Shown: positions 10,736-22,689 of the stretch, piece after piece | How the letters are laid out: every line of letters starts with the position of its first letter | Position numbering within the stretch: position 1 is the stretch's first letter | Assembly: GCF_029784155.1 (NCBI RefSeq) | Contig: NC_073691.1 | Coordinates: 23,233,639 to 23,297,638, forward strand | Direction of reading: 5' to 3' | Length of the DNA: 64,000 nucleotides | From: Uranotaenia lowii | Lineage: Eukaryota; Arthropoda; Insecta; Diptera; Culicidae | Made by a program: the position numbers and the translations under genes | The notes under the pieces: generated by a model | Told to the model about the DNA's origin: nothing | The model's database searches: none | Seen by the model: the letters and a program-made list of their open reading frames with translations, nothing else

Positions 10736-12401
10736 GGGAATGGTTGAAAGATGAAAATCCAACTGTTCTTGTTGTTTTAAACCTCCTAGAGCTGTTTTTT
10801 CCGATTCCATGCTAAAAATTTCGCAGTTGCAACCCTAATCCACTCTTGAGTGTCAATATGATATGACCCTATTGTAAGTTTGGCGGCTTGTAACTTTTTT
10901 CGGGTGCATACAAATGAAACAATTTCTTCGGGGACCCTCAATGAATTCTTGATATATTTAATTTTGCATCATAACTTTTTTTTATGGACGCACCCTGAAA
11001 TCCCAGAAAAAAACTCCCTAATCAAACCTTGAGTGTCAATTTGACACTCCTCGATTTTTACAAAATTTATAGTTTTAGAAAACCTCGTAATGTAACTCAA
11101 ATATGTTTCTCAGACATTATTTAGCTACAACACTTCTTAGTTTTCCGTTATTTAAAGTCAAATTAAAAAATCCGAAAAACATGCATCGGAAAAATACTGT
11201 AGTTCTGCTATGGAATTAAAATTGTCAAAATTGTTTAAGTTACACCAGATAAATTTTCAAAAGAAGATCGGAAAGTTGACGTAATTTGGCACATTGTTGC
11301 ATATTTAGATTGTCAAAATACAAAACACAGCTTTTTTGACGAATTTTCATAGGTTCTTTTTTCGCTGTTTTTTAACTTTATGTCAATGTCCAATTTTGAA
11401 GATTGTCTTGCACTAAAATACAACTTTGCACTGGATTTTGAGCAATTAAGTTATATTCACCAGAAGCCTATTTTATACCGATTCTAGTGGTGAAATTACA
11501 TAAGCACTGCCGCAGTAAATCCAGAAAATTTGCGCTGACGCTTTCGTTTTTGTTTGTTTTTGCTCAACCGTCGGTATCGAATCGAAATTACCCAAAGTTA
11601 GGTAGGTTCAGCGTATTTGGCGCAGATAGAAAGGAGTGTAGGCGACGTTCAACGTCAAAATACTCAACTGGTACGAATCACCTTATGATTTGGTCGTTTT
11701 TGCCGCCCAGTCTCACCCAATTTCGGAACAAACCAAGCAGCTGGTAGTGGTAGTTTTGTGATAACTTATTGATATTTGGAAAGTATTTCACATTTTTATT
11801 TTTCATATTTTTGTAAAGTGTCGCAGCGCTTATGCAATTACACCACTAGAATCTGTATGAAATTTGATTTCTGGTGAATATAAATTTGTAGCGGAAATTT
11901 TTAGTCAATATACTCAAAATCCAGTGAAAAGTTCAATTTAAGTGCAAGAAAATCTGAGAAATTGCAAATCGACTAAAAGTTAGGAAAATAGCAACCTTTG
12001 AAAATTCGTCAAAAATTCTGTGTTTCATATTTTGACAACCTAAAAATGCAAAAATGTGTCAACTTTTTAATCCTCATTTCAAAATTTATCTGGTGTGACT
12101 TAATTAATTTTGACGGTCCATTGATTGAAAATTACGGTTTTTACACCAGTTTTTTTACATTTTTTGTGGCGATTTTAAAAAATTTCAAAAAAAAAGATGT
12201 CCCTTATGTACAACTAACTAACAACTACAACTATTCTAACTTTATCTTTTTCCGAAACATGTTTTTTCGGATTTTTTTTAGACTTTCAATAACGGAAATC
12301 TGAAGTGTTTTAGCTGAATATATATTGTCTGAGAAACATATTTGATTAAACATTACGAGTTTCGCAAAACTTTCCAAACATTTCATCTTTCAACCATTCC
12401 C
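10736..12401. repeat. Large foldback element with long imperfect arms
   Basis: The terminal block GGGAATGGTTGAAAGATGAAA (10736 on) is found inverted at 12381-12401. Further matching blocks follow in mirror order: the GTAATG-to-TTTCTCAGACA region near 11085-11125 against 12330-12360, ACACCAGATAAATTTT near 11245 against 12080-12100, and TCTAGTGGTG..TTACATAAGC near 11483-11505 against 11828-11855. The left arm has about 300 bp of extra sequence near 10760-11070. A spacer of about 300 bp (11515-11820) is unique. No transposase is coded. Confidence 0.6.
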
Positions 12402-12479
12402 TACGCTATGAAACGCCTCATACGATATGGGTATCGAATAAAAGGCTGAAAGCAAACATAAAAAAATACCATAGTTCGC

Positions 12480-13395
12480 AGCAACGTTAAAAATGAGGCG
12501 TGAGATGCTGAGATGTCAACATATGTGAAAAGATGAGACGTTAGATGTGAAACGGGAAACGTGAGATATGAGCGAGCGAGGTAAGACTGAGACGTGCACC
12601 GTAAGATGTGATACGAACCGTGAACGCGGGATGTAAGACGTAAACAAAGGTTGCCAGAATTCAGCACGTATCCGGGCCGCAAATCCAGACAATTTTGTAT
12701 AAAAAGCTGGCAGAATCCGGAAATTTGATTTCAAAATTGACAACCTTAAATCCGTTCAATATCCGGACAAAATTTGACAAAATTCGGATATTGCTCAACA
12801 AAAATCAAGTAAACAAATTGTAAAAACATATTTTTCATCAAAAATAATCGACGGTTTTTTAATCGTATTCTAGTCTTCTTGATAATTTTTAAAAATTTGC
12901 TAAAAAATTTCATTTTCTAGTTATTATAAAAACATTGCAGCACAATTTGTTTTTTTTTCTTTCTTAGATTTGCCAAATAAAGTGAAAAAATCCGGGTCAA
13001 ATCCGGGCATTTTTCGAGGAAATCCGGGCAACCGGGCCGGGCCAGACTGTTCCCTAATTTTGTATTAAATATCCGGCCAAACGTGGATAAAACCGGGCAG
13101 CCTGGCAACCTTAACGTAAAGAGATGAGATGAGACGCGAATAGGTGAGATGAGTCGAGCAACGTGAGGAAGTGATTGAAGCATAAGCAGATGAGGCAAGA
13201 GATTGTGAGACTGTGAGAAGGTGTGTGGAGCCGTGATGTGCGAAACGGGAGAAGTGAGAAGGTGAAGTTAGACGTAAGGCTTGAAAAATGAGAGGGCAGT
13301 AAGCCGTGAGATGCTGAGTAAAAGGTGAGTTGTGAATATGAGAAACAGAGACATGAGACTGAAGATTTGAACGTGAAACTTGTTCAATTATCAAA
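12480..13395. repeat. Degenerate GTGAGATGAGAC-type minisatellite
   Basis: Short irregular units related to GAGATGTGAGAC or ACGTGAGATG fill 12480-12640 and 13113-13395. The array is broken by a transposon-like insertion (12645-13113). It encodes nothing; the open frames on the minus strand are repeat artefacts. Arrays of the same style occur at 46.2-46.9 kb. Confidence 0.65.
12645..13113. mobile_element. TIR element with AAGGTTGCCAG ends, inside a minisatellite
   Basis: AAGGTTGCCAG at 12647-12657 is exactly inverted as CTGGCAACCTT at 13102-13112. ACGTAAA occurs just outside both ends (12638-12644 and 13114-13120) and may be the target duplication, although the host array is itself repetitive. 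The interior is AT-rich with several ATCCGG motifs and no transposase. Confidence 0.6.
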
Positions 13396-13413
13396 ATAGC
13401 ATGAGATTATATA

Positions 13414-13740
13414 TCTTATATATATAAAAATGGAGGCGTTTTCTTTGTAACACCATCAGGTATGAATGGTCGGTCGGAATGAAGTGAAGTTTGGTATCCG
13501 AGGGTTTTTCGGGTCAGAGATGGTTTGTATAATAGTTTCAAGAATCTAACTTTTTATGGAAGGTGGTCCCAATACAAATTCAACTTTAAATGGGACAAAA
13601 GCCATACAATTTTGTTACGATTTCTATAAAAATCGATTCGCGAGCACGATGAAGTTAGATGTGTAGAAGTGTAGATGAAATTTAACATTTATTACAATTT
13701 ATACATTATAAGGTAAAACGAAGTTTTCCGGGTCAGCTAG
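13414..13740 (+). mobile_element. Non-autonomous Helitron-like element
   Basis: The unit begins TCTTATATATATAAAAATGG after an A and ends GGGTCAGCTAG before a T. Helitrons start TC, end CTRR and insert between A and T. The style matches small Lep1-like Helitrons of arthropods. No Rep/helicase is encoded. Related interior sequence is found near 39.9-40.1 kb and 42.4-42.5 kb. Confidence 0.6.
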
Positions 13741-14270
13741 TAAAAACATATTTAAGCAAATTGAAAGTGTATAAATATATTTCCGGAAACTCTGTACAAT
13801 TATAGCTCGCCACTCTTGGAGCGCCAAAAATTAAACTTTCAATAAACATTCGGCTTAAAGTTCCAGTGAAAAGTCTACCAGGCATCTTTCAATCATTTAA
13901 GATGTTCTTTGAAAGAAGTTGAATTATGTAGGTAGATCGTTCACCAGACAACTGAGCAGAAGCAGCATGAATTTGTTACCAGAAAAAAAATACGTTCACA
14001 ATAAAAGATGGGTTTTCAATGATTTTTTTTCCAGAACATAATCGAACTTTTATATAGATTGTTCTTTAAACTTTAATTCATCTCTGAGGATTTTTATGGA
14101 AAATTGAATAGTAAATATCTTAGTTATCAAAATTCAATGATATGTAGGACAAAATGACATCTACAATCAATGAACGGGAAAATGGAAAGAATCTGTGCAC
14201 CCACGTTTTCTTACAATTTTTATTAACGTTAAGGCATGTTTCAAATTTATAAATCATGAATATGCTACAA

Positions 14271-15492
14271 CACATAGAAAAAAAGACGACTGTTGTTCTA
14301 ATTATTTCATCTGGTTATACCAATCATCAAAGCGTAGTTGATGTTTTCGCATCCAACTATAAATATAGTAGACTCAACTACTAACTGATGGTTGACCTTA
14401 CGCAATCAAGTATGAATATAATACATTCAACTGTAATGGTATAATTGATTCAACTGTAAATATAAATAATTCAGCTACAATTGTATGATTGATTTTATGC
14501 ATTCAACTATAAACATAATAGATTCAACTATACATTTGTGGTTCAGCTCTAACATTTAACTATAAATATGATATATTCAACTGTAGTAGTATGATTGAAT
14601 GAACTGTAAATACGATAGATTCAACTACAAATGTATAATTGATTCTAGGTATTGAACTATAAATATAGTAAATTCAACTATATTTTTATGATTGATTGTA
14701 TGATACTTAAACACTACATGATACTTTCAAACACTACATGTGTTAACATAAGTGCAGTTTGTGTGTCAGCAGCAGGCAGCTGATGTTTACCAATGGCCAG
14801 AAGGTAATTAGCAAAGGTATAATTAAATAGCATACATTTGCTTGTTTAAATAAACTTGTGAGAATTTTATGCTCCCTTTAGGTCAATTCCAGCCAGATGT
14901 GACAGCACACGTAGGAATCAATGCCGCTGGAGGAATTCTTGGACATCCCGGTTGGTGGCACCGAATGGTGTTTCATCGGAAAGCAGAAATGGCTGGACAG
15001 TGCCAAAACCGTTGATGTGCTGATTTCTAACAAAATCATATTATTCTTTTTGTAACCATAATCTTTTGAGTGTTTTCAGCTAATAACAAATATGTATAAA
15101 CACAAAATTAGAAATAAAAAATAATGCAGAAAAAAAAACAAAAAAAAAACAACTGTAAATAAATAGTTGAACGCATAAAATTATAGATCATAGAAGTATA
15201 ATTGGTTCGATCATAATTACAGTTGAATCAACCGTAGCACTTTTGTTGAATCTACAATATATATAGCTGAATGCCCAACATCAATCAGTATATTATAGTT
15301 GAAATTATTATTTTTATGATTGGATTAATAATACAATTGTAGTTGAACCTATCATATTTAAAGTTGAAATTATAAAACCAATCATACAAATATAGTTAAA
15401 TATTTAATAAATATAGTTGGTCAAGAATCAATCATCGATATGATTGAATATAGACGGAATATTGTTGATGAAACTATACTTGTTTCTCCGTG
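14271..15492. mobile_element. Foldback element of tandemly repeated TTCAACTATAAATAT units
   Basis: The left arm (14271-14745) is built of diverged units around ATAGATTCAACTATAAATAT. The right arm (15165-15492) carries the same units inverted. The outer end reads CACGGAGAAA-like (left CACATAGAAA, right TTTCTCCGTG). The middle 420 bp is unrelated, GC-richer sequence with splice-like borders. A second copy of the left arm is at 60860-61436. No transposase is seen. Confidence 0.65.
14746..15062 (+). other. Possible captured gene fragment inside a foldback element
   Basis: Between the arms, GGCCAGAAG is followed by GTAATTAG (donor-like). About 80 bases later comes a T-rich tract ending CCCTTTAG (acceptor-like). 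Beyond it an ATG at about 14920 opens a short frame beginning MPLEEFLDIPVGGTEW, of 44 codons, ending in TAA. Two in-frame stops precede the ATG. Base composition differs from the arms. I do not recognise the protein. It could be a piece of a host gene carried by the element, or chance. Confidence 0.35.
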
Positions 15493-15570
15493 AATTATTA
15501 TTATTATTATTATCATCTTTGAAGATAGCCTTACAGTTATGTCAGCTGATGTAAAATTTTAAGATATTGT

Positions 15571-15946
15571 CAAGGTTGCCAGAATCACAGAAAAATCTAT
15601 AATTTCACATTATTTTGAGCAATTTTTCATCACAGATTCTGTATCAAAGAACACAGAATTTTGGAAGTATTCACAGATTTTTTAAATTTTGTACGTATTT
15701 CCCAAATTGTAAATTTTATGTCAACAAACATACATTTTTTATTTCTGGATGTTTTGGAAAATCATGGTATGATTAGTAATGGTAATTGATTTTTCTCAAG
15801 TTAAATGTAAAAAAAAAATTTTTTCATGAATTTTCTAAAAAAATTATGCTGTTTCTATCACAGAAAACCATAAAAGAATTTCTGTGTAACATCACAGAAA
15901 ATCAGAATTTTATTTCGCCAAAACACCAATTTTTCCGGCAACCTTG
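15571..15946. mobile_element. MITE-like element with CAAGGTTGCC ends
   Basis: CAAGGTTGCC at 15571-15580 is inverted as GGCAACCTTG at 15937-15946. The interior is AT-rich with repeated CACAGAATT/CACAGAAAA words. A similar left end and the same interior words occur near 34009-34400, so this is a family. No clear target duplication was found. Confidence 0.55.
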
Positions 15947-16019
15947 GGTATCGTTTCATTATAAGTTGGATCATTATAAGAGGTCAGGAGCTAGGCTTTG
16001 AGAGAGACAAGAAATAAGA

Positions 16020-18480
16020 ACCACCCTAAACTGTCGAATTCCTCTGAGGAAGAGTAGTGGGTGAAGAATAGTGCAGTGGAAAAATCCTCCATACACATCT
16101 AAACCTACCGAGTTCCACGCCGCCGTAACAAATGGCAGCACTCGTTGTTGTGGAAAATGTCACACCAGCCAGCCAGCCAGCCAGCCAGCCAGAGCAAGAT
16201 TTGTTATTGCTTGCTTGATGGTGCTGCTGCAATAATTTTCCGTTGCTGCTACTACGGCCGATTTCGTCAGCCCTCTTTGGTGGTCTTTTGAATATGCGCT
16301 GCGTTGCGGATGAAAACCTGGGCCCCGCAAAGGATGGAATTTTTTTTTTACGCTCAACGATAAACAAAGACATTCGGCGATGATAATGAGGAAGGAGGGA
16401 AGGAGTTTTAAAACTTCAACAAATAATGCTTCGTTACGGATCTATATTTGGGGATCGTCAAAATGCTGTCAGTTGGCGACACGATGTACATTTAAAAAAT
16501 TTCTATTTCTTGAATGCATTGAAGTCAATTTTTTTCGGTAACAACTTTTTCGATTTTGCTAAGGCTTATTGTAACATTTTCAGATATTTCATAACAACCA
16601 TTCTGTCACCAATCTTGAGTGCGAATTTCAACTTTAGACATGATCTGTGGGTGTATATAAAAATATTTTTCTTATCTTTACATCGATGTCAAATCCGAAA
16701 AATGTTGATTCTGCCAATGCTGTTAGTATAATTTTTTGACATTCTCAAACAACAAGTTTGCCTTAAACTTAAGATGCGATTTTAGGCATTAGACTTGAGT
16801 TGTGGGTGTAAATTATAATATTCAACTTATCAAGGCAACTCGTACAACAGCTAGCAAAAAATTTGTTCATGGGAAGTTACTTTGGGGAAAATATGTTTGT
16901 ACTCCTTAGATTGCTATTGTCTGTTCGACTTTAAGGAATAATCTTGTGAGATTCAGATAGATTTCTCCTCGAATAGGTGAGATGCATTGTTTTGATGGAA
17001 CTTTTTCTAGTATGTTAATTTTTCTTGCATTTCATAACTTGTTTGCGACTTCTACTCTATAAGAAAGAAAAGTGTAGAAGGTATTTTCTAAAAACAATAT
17101 TAGTTAATACTCCAGATTTAGATAACGCGTAGTGCTTAAATCTTCATAGGTGGACATAAAAATTAAGTTTAGCCGTAACGTTGGAATATTTCCTAGGTGA
17201 AAATTTCCTCCTTTTATCGCCTCTTAGATGCCGCTTCAATAATTCAATCGGATTCGATTCGGTGCTATCGTTTCGATTTTCCTTCGAGACGTTAGGTAAG
17301 TTTGTAAGAAAGAAAAAATCACCTCCACCTTCACAGTGCACAATTCCTCGCTATTGACACACTTCCGAGAGCATGCAAGCCAGCCAAGTGCACCACTTCC
17401 TGTTGAGCTCGCTGCTCATCCATCGGACCTAGGGCTTCGCGTACCACCATCATCATCATATGTTAATGGCAAAGAATCTTCTCTCTGAATCTTCCCAACA
17501 ACAACTGCTACAAAACCGAATGTCGGCGGTGAATGCATATTGAATAGCGGTTCATAAATCATTGAAGCGCCTCGACACATATATCAGAAAAGGGGGCCAA
17601 ACCAGCAGCTAGCGGGGGCTGCTGAACATTAGAGTCGTCGGTTGGTCTTTTTTTCCTTCGAGTTTCCATATTAGCCAATCTTAATGTTGTGTTGTTGTAT
17701 TTTTTGTTTTTGTTTTACGAGTGTCTATGTCTTCTTCTTACAACATACCAATGACTAAGACGAAGACGACGACGACGGGGTAGAAAATGTGTCGGAAAGG
17801 TATAAAGCTAGGCGGTGTCCATCTGCCTTTGCCTATTTTTAAAAAAAGAGTCTTTTCGTCGTGTTCTCCTAATGACGACGACGAAGAAAACAATTCCAAA
17901 AGAAAAATGTCTCTTTTGGTATAGAATTGAAAAGTTCCATGTCAGCGTCATAAATTATCAGAAATCTTGCAAAATACTTTGAATTTCCTAATCAGAAAAA
18001 AATTTGAGCGATCTTCTTTACCCAGCTGCCTAACATCTGTTTGAGAGTTGGTGTCAAAAAGCAAACAATAACTCCTTTCGAAATGTTAGGCCAGAGTTGT
18101 TGGCTGTAGGTGCTAATTTCGTCAGGTAACCTGACGGAACGACCCAACGATTTAGCTTCAAACAACCCTCTGGTTTGGTTCCAGTTGCGAAATATTGAGT
18201 GAGAGTAGGTTTGCCCTGCGCGCTACCGAAAAGAAGATATTGAAGCATGATCTGAGCTTACTTAGCTAGCTGGTGGCATTTATGCAAATCTTGCCAATGG
18301 TGTACTTGGACCTACATACATCTACGGATTTCTAGCTCGATAAGTTAAAATGCGCGAAAGAGAAAAAAATAAACCGTGAAGGTTTGCCCTCCCCCGTATG
18401 TTGTATTGCCTCGCGCGTCACTTTTGACAAGTGACTTTCCTTGGATGCATCTGACGAACGGGGGGACGCTGGGACGATTG
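16020..18480. other. Unique-sequence island, no gene recognised
   Basis: The composition is less AT-rich than the flanks, with few repeats except a CCAG tetranucleotide run at 16165-16192 and GAC/CGA triplets near 17760-17775 and 17875. Frames such as 16026-16373 and 18054-18248 on the minus strand have no known motif. It may be intronic sequence kept by constraint. Confidence 0.35.
16165..16192. repeat. CCAG microsatellite
   Basis: Seven perfect tandem CCAG units. A shorter relative lies near 30430-30445. Confidence 0.9.
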
Positions 18481-21400
18481 TGTTGAATTAAAGAATTGGA
18501 CTGTTTACAAACCATTTCCAACAGAAACTGTATAAAATTTGATAAAAAAAATAATATTTTGACGTATTGATTTTTTCATAAGAAAATAGCATTTCTTGAA
18601 AAATTTAATGGAAGTTTAGGGGAAATGAATCAAATATGAGCTCTAAATTTGAGATTTAAAAGTTTTTTTTTTAAATAGAAAAAATCCATTGAATTTTTTT
18701 ACATATTTCTGGCAACACTGAAGAATCAACATTTTTAATTCTAATATTTCTTCACACCGTTTGACAATTTATAAATATTTCAATGAATTATTCAAGGAAT
18801 TTCAAACCAAAACGCATTAACTGCTATTTTTTTACAGCGTACGTAATAACGGTCTTCAATCTTCAACAAAAGGTGTTTAATGAAACAAAAATTTTAAAAT
18901 CAAAAGTTCAGAAAGATTTCCATAGAAAAAAAATAGGAAAAATCTTAATCCTACTTTGAGTTTATTAAAAATCGGGTTTGCTAGAGGTGTCTGTGGCTAA
19001 AAAACTCTTAAATAAAGACAAAAAAATCGGGGTTTGTTTTCGATAAAGGTTTGTTCGTTTATCAGTTATTATGACTAATTTTGGCTCAAAATGATTTTTT
19101 TTTCAGAGCCATTTCTATGGTGGCCAGCGGATTGCCATTCAAATTTCCGGTTTTCCCGATTGAGAATTTAATTTTTTGAAATTTTGGAATTAAAGGATTA
19201 AAAAATAATAGTCTATTTTTTAAAGACTGCAAAAAACCGCAAGAATCTCGGCTTATTAGAAAGAAGAAAAAACAGTTTCAGAAGTTTTTTTTTGTTGCTG
19301 TTTCTCATTCGGTTGAATATAATAATTTAGAAAAATCAAACCTAAATATTTGCTAATTTTTAAAGCATGAATCAAATATCTAACAGGAGATTCCAATTCA
19401 AAGCGTTAAAGTCCATCCAATATCAATTGCAAAATAGGCACCAAAAATGCTGAAACTCAATTTCAGATTTTAAACTTGGACTGTGAATTATACACCAAGG
19501 TCTTTTTTTACACTGATATACGTACCGCGTAAAAAAAACCGTGTAAAAAACCGTGTTAATTCCCGAAAACCGTGTAAAAAAAGCCGTGTAAAAAAAAACC
19601 GCGTAAAAAAACCTAGGTGTAATCATGAGCACGAATTTCGCATTAATTGCTTTTTTGACTATTGATTTATAATTCGAAGCTTCGAAGTTAAAAATCCACA
19701 TAATTTAAGTTCATTTGCATAAACTGGTCTGTTTTCTGTAAGTTTATTTTTTTAAATAGAAATTCCTAAAACAGACTTCGACTTTGACCCTGGTTATTTG
19801 TTACGGGAATAATATATGAATTTGTATTCCTAAATTTGTCTTAGGTAGTGGGCAGTTGATCTTAGATTTGGATTCTTAGCAACCCTGAATGCTAGCGATT
19901 TTACGTTTTGAAATTCCAAATATTTTCCAGGTTTTTTCAGCTTTCCTGTTTTTTTTAATATTAAATTTAAATCAAATTAAATTGAAAAAATTAATGTAAA
20001 TTTAATGTGAAATTTCCAAAACTGATTAACCGGTATGACATCATGGCAAATAATTGTTTGAATGTCCCATAACACGTAGTCTTTTCGCATCAAATTGATA
20101 GGTTTTCACAAAGTTTTGGGACGAATCCAACGAAATTGGCATCTGTTCATTGTTTTGCACCCCAATTTAAAAAAAAATTGCAAATTAGGTCCGGTTAACT
20201 TGATCTTGGATTCTTTATGATTTTGCGGTTCTTTTGAGCAACTATAAAAATTTCAGTTTTCTAAAATTTGTACAGAGTTGTTGAATAATAGTTGTACAGT
20301 TCGTAGAGAAATATGTAGAAAATATATCTAAATATAATATCAAATCATCTTGTCAACTTGAAAGGGGAATTATTTTTGTAATATCCTAGTCATTTGAATT
20401 GGAGATTCTTGAAAATATAGAAAACCGTGATTAGGACAAGGCTGAACTTTACTCATTTGAAAAACAATGTCAATGTAACTCTGCTTAAAAACGTCTCACA
20501 CTGCCAAAATATTAGCTTTTTATAAAAAAATTAAGAAACATGTTTATAAAGCATCCCAGATTGAAATGAAATTTTCGAGACAACTCCGGTTCGGCCCGGA
20601 TGCCTGGATATAGAAAACTGTCAAGATTCACTCATATAACTTGGAAAATTAAATAAAAATATCAAATCCGGTTTTAAATTTCTCGCCACAAACGGTTTTG
20701 TATAAGTTTTTCATAAAAATGAACCAATTTTTTTTTTTGATACCTTAAATAAGAATTGAACACTGATGATGTGTTTTGACAAAAAATTAATTCCAAATAA
20801 TTATTCGTCAATTTTAATTTTTTAGTTGTCTTATAATTGTCTGCAATTTGCTCCCCTAATTTTCCGGATTTTGCCCGGTTTCTGCAACAGAAAATTTCAA
20901 ATCAATTCCTCATTTTTGACAGATTTTTCAAAAGGTTTAACCGACAATGACCGGCTTCTGGAATGCTTAAACTATATATCGAACATTGAATGATTTGACG
21001 TCAAAACTTAAACCCTTTGAGGTAAATAGATAACATAAAAGGTTTTAAAAAGCAGGGTGGCCAGCGAGTTTCCATTTTCGAATTCCCGGTTTTTTCCCGG
21101 TTTTCCCGCATGAAATTTTATGGTTTCCCTCGTTTCAAAATGGGCGAATAAATATGTCCATTTGACAAAAACTTAAGTTGAAACTGACAACTTTATGCAA
21201 GTTGAATGTAAAAGTGTGAGAGGACTTAATTCTTTTTAGTTCAATCATGAAACTCAAAAGTTATTCGAATTATGGTGATCGTAATACGGTAAGAAAAAAA
21301 AATCTAGTTATTCGAACCTTAACCGAAAATTGTTACTTTCTTTTCAGTCTTTTATACTATCTTCGTTTTTTATAAGAGAAACTGCTATATTTTTATTATT

Positions 21401-22689
21401 CGCATGGATAAATCATAGTTTTTATATGATGCAATATAATACTTTTTAAATTTCAAGTTGAAATTCTAAATTTTTCTATTGAAATGTACTGGCCTACATT
21501 CAGATATTTTTTCTTCTAAAGCTCTTAAAACAGATTCAAATGAAACTTATTCATGATAAGCAATCTGATATTTTATTTCGGTACTCATATTGAATACTGA
21601 ATCAATTGGATACCTTTAACATTTACATGTCCTATCTCAAAAATGCATGTTTATATTCGATTTTTTTGTAATGTAAACAAGAATCACACAAAACTTGTTC
21701 TCAAGTTACATCTTCTGTCTTCTGTGCGTTTATCAATTAACCGAATAAAATGGTGGCATCTTCGTTTCTGGCATTTTTCCCGCATGGGACAATTCCCAGT
21801 TTTCAAAAGTTAAAATGTAGAGAAATATTAAAAGAAAATATTTTAGCAACCAAATAATATAAGTTCTTCGAGGTCATGTCGTTTATCAGAAATTTGATTT
21901 TTGAACTTATATTTTTGACAGTTTTTCGTGTTTAAGTACAATCAACGCAAACAAAATATTATATTTTTTTTAGATTTTTTTTTCAATGTTTTATTAATCA
22001 AATGAAAATTTGAAGTATGGTTGATTATTTTTTATTTTTGAAGTACTGTAAACTAAATTGAAACCGCTGGAAATAAGTAAAGCCACGTCAAAAAAAATTC
22101 TTATTGTTAAATCTATTTAAAAACTACCAATGATCATTAGATTTTTGTATAAATAGCTTTTCAGTAAATTTTTCGACCGAGGTAAGACTCTCTCGTATAA
22201 CGTACTATGAAAATTAATTTTTTTTTGTCATCAAATTATCCGATATTTTAGTCGGACTCTTCAGAATAACTCCCCTAGTATAGATTTCTGCTAATTTTTA
22301 TAAGTTTCGTTTCAGTATAACGTGTTTTTCTGAAAAAAAAAAGTTAGCTCCTGATGCCGATTCGAGCTTCGTCAATTCTGGACTACTGTATAATTCCAGT
22401 TATAAGATAGATGATAAGCTCAAATCTTAGTTTTTGAGATGTGGATTCAATAGACTGTCTGATTTCAACATATGAATTCACATCACAATTCAAATTTTTT
22501 AATTCCTTTCACTTATTTCTTTATTCAGCTTTTTAAGTTATATTTTTTCCAGATATTCGCAAGGAAAGTGCACAATGGTAAAAATCTTTAATTAATTAAC
22601 GCTATAAAAGTTAACTACCAAGACTTAACGTATTAAAACTTTACTTTTGGTTATATATATTTGGGCCACGTAGGTAATTGGGTTTGGTC
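18481..22689. other. AT-rich repeat-derived stretch
   Basis: No coding signal. It contains words of a GGTGGCCAGCG ... CCCGGTTTT repeat family near 19118-19165 and 21055-21115, with a related TTTTTCCCGCATGGGA piece near 21775. A CCGTGTAAAAAA minisatellite lies at 19525-19610. The rest is featureless AT-rich DNA. Confidence 0.4.
19522..19612 (+). repeat. CCGTGTAAAAAA minisatellite
   Basis: About six units of CCGYGTAAAAAAA, 11-18 bp apart, with variable A-runs. The open frames it creates (lysine- and arginine-rich) are artefacts. Confidence 0.7.

Noticed and set aside
12480..13395. CRISPR-like array or coding repeat
   Set aside because: Units are irregular and degenerate with no constant repeat/spacer pattern, in a eukaryotic genome.
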